Shown one piece after another: positions 21,754-33,729 of a stretch of DNA of 64,000 nt; within the stretch, counting starts at the first letter, position 1, and the number at the start of each line of letters is the position of its first letter. The notes beneath the pieces were generated by a model that was not told the DNA's origin, ran no database searches, and was given only the letters and a program-made list of their open reading frames with translations. A program made the translations under genes and the position numbers. Location: the NCBI RefSeq assembly GCF_000090795.2, contig NW_003546364.1, forward strand, positions 128,269 to 192,268. The letters run 5' to 3'. Origin of the DNA: Amphimedon queenslandica. Lineage: Eukaryota > Porifera > Demospongiae > Haplosclerida > Niphatidae.

Positions 21754-24700
21754 TTGGTGACCCGGACTGGGAACACGGCAACCTCACCTAGTCCCAACGC
21801 TCTAGCATCAATCTCCCTCCAGCTGCCACCATATTGGCATTCAGATTCTCTTATCTGGTTTGCTCAAAAGGAAGCTCAGTTCCAGATTCACAAGATAACG
21901 TCGCAAAAGACCAGATACGATTATGTGGTAGATTCTCTTCTGCCTGAGGAAGCTGTGGAGATATGTGATCTGGTTTTCAAAGCCCCTGACTCAGACCAGT
22001 ATGATAAGCTCAAGGAAGCACTTATTGAAAGGACAGCTGCTTCAGAGCAAAGGAGGCTGCAGCAACTCTTTATGGGAGAAGAGCTCGGGGATTGCAAACC
22101 TTCCGAACTCCTTCCGCAGGATGGAGCAAATGCTCGGGCAAGCCTCAGCATTCCTGAAGGAGCTCATTCTACAAAGACTTTTTAGTGGTGTTAGGATGGT
22201 GTTGGCTTCAGCTAAAGCAGACACGCTACTAGCGGAACTCTCTCTCTTGGGTGATAAAGTTATGGAGGTTTCTTCTCCAACACCCCCACCACCCATTAAT
22301 AGCAAGACTGAGAATAATAATACTTTGGCCATGGAAGTAGCACAGCTAAGGAAAGAGGTAGCCTTGCCTCACTCCTCTGGTGAAGAGTGCCAGTAGAGCA
22401 CCATCGCATCGACAATCTCTTTATCCCTATTTCCATCCCTTCCCGAGGAGCACTGCATCTCAAGATCCTTCACCGAAACTATGCTGGTACCATGAACGGT
22501 ATGGTGACTAAGCTCGTAAGTGCAGGGAACCTTGTTCTTGAGCAGAAAATGTCTTTTGCCAGCCGCTATTGGGGATGAACGCTGCTGGCCATCATTCCAG
22601 TCGCCTGTTTTATATCCTGAAATAAATATACCACTCCACTTTCTTATTGATACTGGAGCAGAAGTGAGTGTTCTAGCTCCTGCTTTGTTGACTAAAAGGG
22701 GTTGCTTGGAACATACACTACAAGCTGCTAATGGGGCAGCTATTGCTACATGTGGTACTCAGTCGTTAACTCTCAACTTGGGTCTTCGCAGAACTTTTTG
22801 TTTGGTTTTTCTAGTTGGTGATGTAACTACCCCAATAATTGGAGCTGACTTCTTGAGACATTTTTACCTTCTGGTGGATATGAGGCACTATAAGGTAATT
22901 GACAAGGTCACCTGTATATAGGTTAAAAGGGAAACTATCTACTCAGACCTCCCTCTGTCTAACCTTACTTTCTCCTACTGACCACAATGATTTCCAGTCA
23001 CTCCTCAAGGGTTTCCCAGCAGTACTGCAGCCCAATCTCCATCACCATGTAAAACACCAGGTCACCCACCATATGTCAACAACTGGCCCGCCTGTTTACT
23101 CAGCACCTCGAAGGCTCCCCCTGACAAGTTGAAGACAGCTAAAATTAAATTCAACACATTCTGCAGTTAGGAATAATTAGACCTTCATCCAGCATTTGGG
23201 CAACTCCTCTTCATATGGTCCCAAAGAAATCAGGTGACTGGCGTCCCTGTGGGGATTATCGTGCACTTAATAAAGTTTCAGTCCCTGATTGTTATCCAAT
23301 ACCTCATATACAGGATTTTACTGTTTCACTGCATGGTACCACAATATTTACTATGTCAGACTTGGGTCGAGCGTACCATCAGATCCTAGTGGAAATGTCA
23401 GATATCCCAAAGACAACTATCACAACTCCATTTGGACTTTTTGAGTATGTTCGGATGCCGTTTGGGTTGAGAAATGCAGCTCAGTCTTTCAAACGTTTTA
23501 TTGATCCAAGTACTCCAGGATCTCCCATACTCATATGCATATATTGATGTTCTTATTGCCAATAATATGAGAGAGGAGCACTTGGAGCACGTTTGAAGTT
23601 GTTCTTCAGTGTTTGATTGATCATGTTATTGTAATCAATCCCAGTAAGTGTCAATTTGGGGTTCTGAGCTTGTTTTTCTGTCATACAGGCAATAAAGATA
23701 GTATCAGACCACTGCCAGAGAAAATAGAAGTTCTTCATACGTAACCTCATCCTGCTACACAATGAAAGCTTTGTGAGTTCCTCAGACGTATTAACAATAG
23801 ATTTGTTCCTAGTCTTGCATCTCTACTCTCTCCTCTCTATAAATATTTAGGTGAAGACTATAAAAATACTGAGGAGATGGTATGGACTGAGGACTCTACT
23901 GCAGCATTCGAGGCAGCAAAGACAGCTCTAGCTCATGCAGAACTGTTAGCTCACCCTAAGCACGATGCCCCTCCTAAGTATTGCTACTGATGCATCCGAT
24001 GTTGCTACAGGAGCTGTTCTGCAACAGTGGGTAGATTCATCCTTGCAGCCACTAGCCTTCATTTTTAAGAAGCTACAGCCAGCTGAGAGGAAGCACAGTA
24101 CATTTGACAGGGAGCTCTTGGGAATTTACTTGGCCATTAGACAGTTTCGGCACTTCATTGGAGGTCGTCAGTTTCATGTTCTCACTGAAAACAACCCCTT
24201 ACTTTCCTCTCTTCATGCCAATCCCACCATCACTCTCCTTGATAGATCAGACACTTAGACTATATCCTGCAGTTTACATCTGATATTCGTCATCCGAGGT
24301 TCTGATAATGCAGTGTCTGATGCTCTCTCTTGATCTTACTCCATTACCTCTAATACGTTGGCTAACTTTGATTTTTAAGCATTGGGAGCAACTCAACATA
24401 GTGACGAAGAGCTAGAGGCAGTTCTCAAAAATCATAACTCTCACTCTCTCATACTTCGCCCAGTGCAACTCCCATACTCAGACGCTTCTGTCAAATGTGA
24501 CATATCTACAGGGACACCCTGCCCATTTGTTCTGAATACCTTCCGGGAACAAGCTTTTGCACGACTACATGCCCTATCCTATCCAGGAATTAGAGCTTCC
24601 CGACGTTTAGTCACTTCCCATTTTGTATGGCCAGGAATTAATTGAGATATCCTGAAGTGGGCAAGGCAGTGCATTCAGTGTCAATGATCTAAAGTACATC

Positions 24701-25800
24701 AACATAATGTCTGACTTCTTTCACGTTTTCCTACTACTTGTCACAGAGTTACAAATATTCATATTGATTTAGTGGGTCCACTCCCTCCCTCTGGTGGTTT
24801 TACATACCTACTCTCCATGATTGATCAATTCACAAGATGGTCTGAAGTAGTCCCTCTTGCTGATTGCACTACTTTATCAGTAGCTCTAGCCTTTGTGACT
24901 CAATGGGTTGCTCGTTTTGGGGTCCGTGTTTCTATCGCTACGGACCAAGATCGGCAATTTCAGTCATCCCTGTGGTCACAGTTTATGTCTGTGTTTGTTC
25001 CCATCATATTCGGACTACAGCATATCATCCGATTGCCAATGGACTAGTGGAACACTTACATAGACAGCTGAAAGCTGCTATAAAGTGTCTCCTATCTCCA
25101 CAAGATTGGTTATCAGGTGTGACTTGGATTTTATTGGGGATCAGAACTGCTTCTAATTTGGAGGATCTTGTTTGTTGCTCAGCTGAGTTGGTGTATGCCA
25201 CAACTTTACATATTCCAGGGGAATTCATCTCTCATAACAAGAAACCTCTTCCTGATCCCTCCTCCTTTGCCTCCCAGCTCTGTGCAGCAATGCAAGCAGT
25301 AAAAGCTGTCTCACCACACACACTCGTCCGTCCTATATTGACAAAAACCTCAATGACTGTTCACATGTTTTTGTTTGATACAGTGCACTTCGTTCCACAT
25401 TACAACACCTATGTCATGGTAATAATGAGGACTGATAAATATTTTACACGGGTAATGAATGGCAAACAGTGTAATGTTTTTATAGATAGAATTAAGCCAG
25501 CTTATGGTGAGTTAGACCATTCATCTACTCCTACTCTTCTCCCTCACTCTCCTCCCATATCTCCTTCCCCCACTCCACTCACTCCTGCTACTACCTACTA
25601 CAAGCAATCAAGCTCTAGTGATACCTCTCCCCAAACTCATCCTCCCATTCTCAAAGCTGCATTCTCCAGTACCAACAACTCGTTCAGGTCATCATGCACA
25701 CTAGCCAACTCACCTAGCAGCCTACTGCTGAATATTTACTTTCACTTTGTTTGCTGGAAGGAGACTATTGTGGTGGTTATGACCTCATTGTTATTCATTG
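21354..25800 (+). mobile_element. Ty3/Gypsy element on plus, broken, inserted in the outer Gypsy
   Basis: The 5' LTR (21354-21753, TGTGGTGGTTATGAG... start) is followed at once by a primer-binding-like TTGGTGACCC. Next come gag-like (21754-22390), aspartic protease (around 22640-22700, DTGAEVSVLAP), reverse transcriptase (23200-23550), RNase H (23950-24260) and integrase with a zinc-finger part (24380-25500) regions. A polypurine tract precedes a 3' LTR of which only about 30 bases remain (25769-25800). Several breaks are present, roughly half a dozen or more. Its pol is related to, but distinct from, that of the outer element. Confidence 0.8.
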
Positions 25801-27621
25801 AGGAGTATTAGTTAAGAGATAATCATTGTTAAGGAGAATAGTACTATTTTTGTTTATAAGTGCTGGCTTGAGACAATCAATGAATACAGTGTCTTGGGTA
25901 CCATTAATATCAATGACATCATATTTCTCAGTACAATACTTTATACTGTCCATCATAAGGACATTGAAGGGGTTGTTTTACTGAATCACGATGAACGAAT
26001 ACATGTGAAGAAGAGAGTGAATCAGGAATATGAGTATATTGAAATATGGAGAACGTACTGGAGTGAGTAAAAGAGAATACATGTAACACTTAAGTGAAGC
26101 AACATTGTCTGAGGACTCTGAGAGTGAGAATAAATTAGTAGGAGAGAAAAATTCACCAGAGAGACGAACACTTGTACCATAAACTAGTTCAGCTGGAGAG
26201 TAATGTAAGTCCTCTTTAACAGCAGTATGAGTACCCAATAATGATAAGGGGAGGACTCAGTGCATGACTCTGCAAGTGGTTGAACTTTCAAGGCAGCTTT
26301 CAGTTGACGATGGAATCTCTCTATGACACCATTAGCTTGACGGTGGTATGCTGTGGTACAACATTTAACGGTACCTAATATAAGAGTGAGTTCAGCAAAA
26401 AGAGAGGATTCAAATTGACGGCCTCTTTTAGTAGTACCTGTAGAAGTGGCACCAAAACGTGATATCCAACAAGCTGCAAAAGCACGAGCAATTGTCAGAG
26501 CAGATATGCCAGGTATAGGAAAGGCTTCAGGCATAAACCTGTCTATACAAGTAAGTAAACCATAAGATAAGGGACGTGGTCCCACAATGTCAATGTAAAT
26601 ATTGTCAAACTGTGTAGTAGAAGAGGCGAAGGTACCTACTGGTGAGACAATGTGTGAATGTACCTTTGACCTTTGACATGGGAGACATGAGCAACTCCAT
26701 GACTTAATATCTATCAGAAGCGATTTGAGGCCAAACGAATTGAGATGAAATGAGCTTAAAAATAGAACAGATGCCAAGATGTGAGAGTGAGTCAAATATA
26801 GTACCAAAATGAAGGCGGCACTACTGGGCGGGGTGTTTTTTTAGAACTCTCACAAAAGAAATTGAAATTAGAATGAGGAATAGGAAATTGCTTCAAATGA
26901 AGAGAGTGTAGGAGTTTCCTCAGAAAAAAACTGACAATCTCCTGGAGCTAGAGCCATGTCCTCAAAATTAATTACTGGGTGTGTCTGATGATGGCAGCTG
27001 ATTAAGTTCAATGCGAGATAATGCATCAGCCACCGGATTCAAAGGACCATGAACATGTCTGATGCCAGTAGTGAACTGCAATATAAAGTCCAAATGTCGT
27101 GACTAACGTGGTGAACGTTTATCAGACTTTGTAAACATAGAGTATGTGAGTGGTTTGTGATGAGTCTAAATAGAAAATATACAACCTTCAACAAAGTACC
27201 TGAAGTGATAAATGGATAAATATAAAGCCAATAACTCTCTATCATAAGTGATGTATCCAGCTTCAGTGGGAATTAACTCATGAGAAAAGTAGGCTGTAGG
27301 CTTCCGCTGATTATCAATAAATTGTTGTAGAACAGCTCCCACAGCTATATCTAAAGCATCGGACATAATAGCAGTCGGAGCATCAGATTTAGGATGGGAC
27401 AGTAGAGTGGCTTCAGCTAGTGCACCTTTGGCTTTATGCAGCACATTGACTAAATTATCGGTCCGGAGAATGAGCAGGAGTTGAAGAGAATAAAGATTAC
27501 AAAGGTTGGAGAGTTTGAGAAAAGTGTGGGATGAAGCGAGGATACAAATTAATGGGACCCAAGATGTGTCTGAGTTGACACTGAGGCTGAGGAAAAGGGA
27601 AATCAGTAACAGCAGATACTT

Positions 27622-27900
27622 TAGACTCTAATTGTCAGAATGGCTAAGGCCCTGAAGTGGCTGCAAGCTATTCTAGATTATATGAAGAAAGTGAAGTCGA
27701 TCATATCAACGTCTTTGGCCAGTTTTCTAACTTACAGCTAATGTGTAGTTAAATAACTAATTGTAATACAGTTTGGTCGGCTCATCCACCCACTCGCCTC
27801 ACTACATAAGCCCCACAAGCCATTAGGTACAGACCATTATCATTCCATAAAACCATGTCTTTCTCCGCATTTTAGAGTCACCTACATAGACATGCCTATA
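27622..27900. repeat. DIRS terminal repeat (3' side)
   Basis: The reverse complement of this segment is related to the internal region at 34560-34800 (shared words such as ACCATGTCTTTCTCCGCAT and TGGCTAAGGCC). It is also related, in inverted orientation, to the other end at 52240-52389. Confidence 0.65.
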
Positions 27901-29993
27901 AACACGTGTTTACTCATAATTTTCAAGATTGTGTTCTGTACTTACACTTTTCACTGTTTTTCGCACCCTCACTGTCAGGTCAGCATGAACTTCCTATAAA
28001 GATGTCATCAACAAAGTCTCGCCATTCATGCTCCAAGTGTTGTAAGACATTTTCATTTCGTAGTGGTCTTTCATGACATATGCGAGTGGATCATCCAAAT
28101 GATGACAATGTTATGGCTTGGCATCACAAGTGTCATTTATGTGAATCAAAGTATGCATGTAATTTTTCATTCATAGCTTCCTTGATGGATGGTTATAGTG
28201 TAGTATTAATAAGTTAACATTGTGCATGTGATCATAACGAGCTTACCGGCATGTGGGTGCATGTGTAGCAAATTTGGTGATTTGTCATTAAATTTATCTT
28301 TATCTTTAGATTCTCAACAATGAAAAGTTTAACTAGTAATTTACAAACTGTCCATAATCTTGTAATTAAAACAGAAACACACAACTTCGTCTCGCATGAT
28401 GAGTTTATAAAATGGAAATTAAATGAGGAAGAAAATTGCAAGTCGTATTTTGTCCAGCATTCTTCCAATAGAATGCACGGAGACAACAAATATCAATATC
28501 TCTGTTGCAATCGCTCTGGAAAAGTGAGGTTACGTGGCAAAGGTATCAGACATATAAAGACACAGGGATCGTGCAAGACAGGGATGTCATGTATTGCAAA
28601 TATGAGAGTACTGACAGTGTCACAGGTGCTGTTACGGTGGATTACTGTTCTACACACAACATAAGATTGAGTTAGTCCATTTGCCTCTTTCTCCCGATAT
28701 AAAACTTACAATAGCTGCTAAACTTCATGATGGAGTAAGGACAGAATCAATACTAGATAGTATTCGAGACAGTATGCTACCATCGGTCGAAGGCAATTAC
28801 TTTTAAGACAAGATATTTTGAACTTAAAATATAAGTTAAATATTAGGAGCATAATGAAGCACTCCAATGATTATTTTAGCACCTCAGTTTGGGTAGAAGA
28901 GTTGCAAAATCAACCACAGAATCCAGTTTTATTATATAAGCATCAAGGAGTGATGCAGTCTGATGAGACAGACAATTTGGGGACAAACAATTTTCTGCTT
29001 GTGTTGCAAACACCCTTTCAACGAGATGTTATGAAGCAATATGGAGAAAAAGCGATATTGATGGATGCTACACACAGCACAACCCAGTATGATTTTTTAC
29101 TCATTACAATTATGATTATTGATGAGTATGGTGAGGGTATGCCAGTGGCCTGGGCAATCAGTAACAGAGAGGATATCACACTTTTAGTTCAATATCTTAC
29201 AGCAGTTCGTACAAATACTGGGGATATAGTAACTGAAATTTTCATGTCAGACTGTGCAGATCAGTATTATGTAGCATGGTCGGTGTCTTTAGTACGAAAA
29301 ATACTAGGAAATTACTCCGTATGTGGCATATTGACGGTGCTTGGTGCAAGGCACTTAATGACCACATTAATGACAAGCAGCAAAGAATAGAAATATATCA
29401 TCAACTTCGAGTATTGTTGTTAAAGAGGGAAGAAACTAAGTTTGTACTACAATTACAACAATTGATGTCTTTTCTACATAATACCCATGATGATTTTTAC
29501 AAGTATTTCAACAGACAGTATGTACAACACATCCACGAATGGGCAACATGCTACCGGGTAGGAACTATTGTCAATACTAATATGTACACAGAATCATTTC
29601 ATAGACAGTTAAAAGTGGTGTACTTTTTAGTAGCAAGCAGAATCATCATGTTGACAAATTAATATTCATTCTTCTCCGATTTGTTCGTAATCTCATCTAT
29701 GAACAGCTTCATAAAGTCGAAATGGAAAAAATGACACATCATGTATCTGAAATAAACAAAAGACACAAGACTGCACTTGTCGTAAACCAAGTAAATAGTA
29801 GCACATGGCAAATTAATTCTCTATGTAAGAAAAAAGATCTATAAACCATTGAGGAAAGGCAAGACAGTTGCTCTTGCAAGCTTAACTGTTTAGAATGTGG
29901 AATCTGTATTCATCGTTACTCGTGCATCTGCATTGATGCTACTATTCATAATACCATTTGTAAGCATTTACATTTATTCGTTATGTCTCTTAA

Positions 29994-30205
29994 AGGGTAA
30001 CTATCATGTAAATTTGGGGTATTTTTTTATTGGCTTAATATGATTGCCTGACCATACTAATGATGTGTTCCAACTTTCATTGTCTAAAAAAAATTATTCA
30101 CTGAGATGTGAGCCTCCAAACTTGCTCTTTTTTACTTCCTGCCATGATGCTTCCTGTTGATGGGCGTGGCATCGCATGACATCACAAGAGGCATAAGATG
30201 CCCAC
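29994..30205 (+). repeat. Left terminal inverted repeat of the Kolobok element
   Basis: This segment matches the reverse complement of about 33515-33729 nearly base for base (shared words TTGGCTTAATATGATTGCCT, CCATACTAATGATGTG, GAGCCTCCAAACTTGCTCTT). It probably holds the promoter of the plus-strand gene, whose ATG is at 30198. Confidence 0.85.
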
Positions 30206-30847
30206 TTGTTTCAGTGACAGTGAAGAAGAAGTTGTGGATGAGAGCCTTTGCAGTGATAATATAGTGCCTTACAACTTTGAACCTGAGGTAACAGATGATG
30301 ATGATGATGATTATGATGATGAATCAGTCTGCTCAGAATCAAGCCACGAAGAAGACAACAGGATATCTAATACTAGTTGGTAAGTCATCATAGTGTTGTC
30401 CTGAAGGTCATAGTGTTTTATATAAAGATGTTCTTGTGGACACTGTGCTGTGATGCAGACTCAAAGAGAGTGCTTATGTTGCAGGGAGATCCAGAAAGTC
30501 CTTGACAAGATACATGAGGCTGAAAACAGCAAAGTGATTTGTATCACTGAGCATCCTGGATTTCCTGCAGTTTGCCTCAATATATGGGTTCTCCAGGCAG
30601 CATACTCACAATATAGGCAGCAATATGGCAATTTTAATGCTCCACTACATGAGAAACCTAAAAATTATTTATAGATAAAAATCAATTTGTTGTATAGGAG
30701 ACATAGATATACTGCCTATCGTCAGCTAGTGAGGTGTGTTGGGGGTGGCTAGGAAGAGAAGTACGTGTCATTCTGCCATCATGTGCTGTGAAACTTATTA
30801 GAGAAACGTTTCTATCATGTGCATGTACTGGTTTTAGGGATGTTTAA
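30198..30847 (+). pseudogene. P2X7-receptor C-terminal (ballast) domain-like gene of the Kolobok element
   Basis: Exon 1 (30198 to about 30381, GTAAGT donor) encodes an acidic, serine-rich N-terminus (EVTDDDDDDYDDESVCSESS). The next exon, from about 30408-30430, gives CGHCAVMQTQRECLCCREIQ, then KVICITEHPGFPAVCLNIWV and LQAAYSQYRQQYG. This is the CxxC...CC...C spacing and downstream hydrophobic helix of the P2X7 ballast domain. A third segment (about 30699-30847) gives RHRYTAYRQLVR, then in a shifted frame CWGWLGREVRVILPSCAVKL and TGFRDV-stop, matching the AYR ... ILPSC ... RKEFP ... SGF end of that domain. No channel domain is present. One frame change near 30735 and the lack of a clear GT donor after 30665 suggest decay or a missed splice form. 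The domain assignment rests on motif order; the role in the transposon is unknown. Confidence 0.7.
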
Positions 30848-31194
30848 TGTATTATATTTAAAATATTTACGGAAATGAACTGTCATTTAAATCTGCTCTT
30901 GTGTTTAGATACAGCTTCTAATTATTCAGGGTGGTCATGAGTTTGACTAAGTGATGGCGGTGACTTTATTAGTGGATCATTATCTGAGAAGAAGCATGAA
31001 AAATCACACTCATTTGTTTTAGCTATTGCTAAAACTCTAATTAATAATTATTGGACATAATCTGCGAAAATATTTATCAAAAATTATTCTTAAACAATGT
31101 GGATGCTTACTGTAAGTAGATTTCTCTTTTATTTGCCTAACAATGTGGCCTCCTTCCTTATATTATGGAAAAGATATTGCATATCTGTCTGTGC

Positions 31195-33483
31195 CTACTT
31201 GAGTCTTGGCCTGTTTTTTGCTGCTATTTTCATTGAAGTGTAGTGCTGCCAAGCGTAATCTAATTCATGTAGGAACAAGTATAAACAAATATGACTGAGT
31301 TCTAAAGTTACTGACCGAGCTAACATTCCTTTGTAAGAAAAGCATCTTAATTTGGGTGCAAATTGGATGATGACACTGTGAAACGCTTCAATTGATGAAG
31401 TTTGATACGAGGGTGACAACTTCTTGATTTGATTGCACAGACGTGTATTAAATAGTGTGTCAGTGATTTTGACACTAGATTTGGTGTCTAAAAATTAATG
31501 TTAATTCCATTACTTATATTCAATTAATATTCATGTCGTTTGAACCATTTCTGCTTTACTCTTCCTTGTATCCTCTGATGGGCACATTTCTTGAATAGAC
31601 CAGAATGATTGTGTTTATTGTGGATGTGGTTACCCAACGAGAGCCATTTGTCTGCAATCATTTTGGAGTTTTCATCTGTATTGGTCATAGCACACCAATA
31701 CAAATGATTAATGATGCTCTTTGACCAGTCTCCTATTTTACAATCTTTTTGTTTTGCCAGTGCCTTCAGTTTTTCTTGATACCTAGTACATGCTTGTGAT
31801 ATACATTATCATAAGTATCAGAGTATACCTTTCGCTATGTGGAATACATCATAATAGTGTTTGATTGTAGGATGCGTCTCTCTAAGCCACTTATTTATTT
31901 GCTGATGCTGGTCTGTAATAATGCTATTCACTTTCATGCAATTGTCATGAATCTTTCCAAAACTCCTTTTTAAGCCTTCCAATTCCATATGATCACTACT
32001 TAGCACCTCATTACTCTGTAAGTATTTTGTTATTTTGCATTATGTATTATTTTGCATTAAACTTTAATTAACCTGTACTAACTGAATATCCAAAACAATA
32101 TTGTGATTGAGCTCCATTAGAGAGTATGAACCATACTTAGCAGAATGGCCAGGACTATCAGCCCTTCCATCTCCCCCTAACACCAATGGTTGGCCTTCTT
32201 GAGCTAACTGAGCAAAATACGACTGCTGGTAAATATCCCAAAGTTGAAATATGGCTGGAAAAAGATATTGTCGTTGCTCTCGGTAGAAAGAATTACAGCT
32301 TATGGATGCACAGCCAATGGTTCTAAATACACGTAGTGCTTGTTCAGGAAAACAGCCATTGAAAAGAATTGCAGCAGACATTAAAAGATTACCCTCAGGG
32401 ATGTTTTTAATATATGGTTGGCTATCCCATGTTGTCACTTATCCACAGCTACTACACTTCTGCTGTATTCTATAAAAGCTACCTATAACCAATTTACTGA
32501 GAGATACTTCAAAAGAACTGCAGAGGTGGCCCGAAGTGAATAAAGACATTAAAGAGATTTCAAAAACGATATACTTGTTATTTTTGTTGAAACTAAAAGA
32601 GTTAAAGCTATTTAAAATTAGTACTCAAAAGTGTAAACTACACTGACTCTTTATCAAAGTTTGTTTCTTGTTCTTCATCAAAGACTCATCACTACAGAAC
32701 ATTGATTCATCACTCCTGCTGTCTTCATCTGCATCACTCACTAAGTCATCATAAATCAAGTCATCATCTTTGTTGGCTACAGGCATCTCTGATAAATCAC
32801 ACTGTATTCCACCATCTGTTGACAGAACACAGCTGTTAGTTTGAGCATGGATACTATCCATGGTTTCCGTACCTATAAAAAGTATGAACAAAATTATAAA
32901 AAAACCACTATTATTACAGTCTCACTAGCTATAACTCTATTTACTAATGTCTTTTGCTTGACTGTCTGCACCATCACAGATTGAGTAAGAAAGTGGTCCA
33001 GCCGGTCTACTTGAGATGACTTATCTTTTGTCTGATCGTCAGCTAATCTACCAATATCTAAAATATACATGTAGGTGGACATCTAACATCTTTCAAAATC
33101 TAATTCAAAAATATAATAAATGCTATAGTTATAATATATTATACCCTATGTCTTTCCCTCTACTCATAAGCAGGTCTCTTTGCTTGAGGTAAATCTTCAT
33201 TTTGCTTCCTTTTAAATATTGTTGTTACGGCATCTTTCTTCTGTCTCCTTTTTACTTTCAAACCAAATGAGGTACCATATAAAGGGTCTTCAAAAGCATC
33301 CTTAGAAAAATGATATGAACACACTACAGAATTAGTATTAGGTCCTTTCCATTTATCCCTTGTTCTTTTCACTTGTCGTGTCCATTTATTTCTTAAAGCC
33401 GAGTCACATGGAAAATGAAAGACAATTATACCATTTACTGAACTAATATTATTGCAGCCATTAGCAACATATCTATTAGGCAT
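31195..33483 (-). pseudogene. THAP-domain DDE transposase of the Kolobok element, nearly intact
   Basis: The start chosen is the ATG at 33483 (MPNRYVANGCNN...), the usual THAP beginning. The THAP zinc finger (C2CH) spans the first 90 or so residues (HFPCDSALRNKWTRQVKR, SVVCSYHFSKDAFE). Linker exons at 33065-32930 and 32871-32625 are acidic. The catalytic part follows: LVLGGDGRADSPGHSAKYGS (first Asp, about 32170), VNSIITDQHQQINKWLR (second Asp, about 31900), YYDVFHIAKG (D-x-x-H, about 31840), a long exon to 31540 (WSKSIINHLYWCA), and SYQTSSIEAFHSVIIQFAP with the Glu (about 31400). Introns are short with usable sites. One stop (TAA near 32440) interrupts the frame just before TTWDSQPYIKNIP. 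The THAP plus DDE combination and TTAA target point to Kolobok. Its 3' end faces the ballast-like gene. Confidence 0.75.
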
Positions 33484-33514
33484 TTTCCTTGCCAGTTGCA
33501 GCATGCACTTGCAT

Positions 33515-33729
33515 GCAAAATGTATCTGTTTGCCTCTTGTGACATCACATGAAGCCACACCTATCGACAGGAAGCGTCATGGCAGGAAGTAAGAAAGAGC
33601 AAGTTTGGAGGCTCATATCTCAGTGAATAATTTTTTTAGACAATGAAAGTTGTAACACATCATTAGTATGGTCAGGCAATCATATTAAGCCAATAAAAAA
33701 ATACCCCAAAAATACATGGTAGTTACCCT
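33515..33729 (-). repeat. Right terminal inverted repeat of the Kolobok element
   Basis: Partner of 29994-30205. The THAP gene start (33483) lies just inside it, so the repeat likely supplies its promoter. Confidence 0.85.

Larger units (their letters stand above)
29994..33729. mobile_element. Kolobok-type DNA transposon, structurally complete
   Basis: The 3736-bp element starts AGGGTAACTATCATG and ends with the complement of AGGGTAACTACCATG. It is flanked on both sides by TTAA (29990-29993, 33730-33733), the target duplication of Kolobok and piggyBac elements. The inverted repeats extend about 215 bases with few differences (29994 to about 30205 and about 33515 to 33729). Inside are two convergent genes whose starts sit at the inner edges of the repeats: a P2X7-ballast-like gene on plus and a THAP-DDE transposase on minus. 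It sits in the coding region of the MULE transposase and is therefore younger. The near identity of its ends suggests a comparatively recent insertion. Confidence 0.85.

Noticed and set aside
24382-25530. Integrase regions as evidence for Polinton-type elements
   Set aside because: They sit downstream of reverse transcriptase and RNase H between LTRs, which is Ty3/Gypsy order; no polymerase B, packaging ATPase or capsid-like frames were seen.
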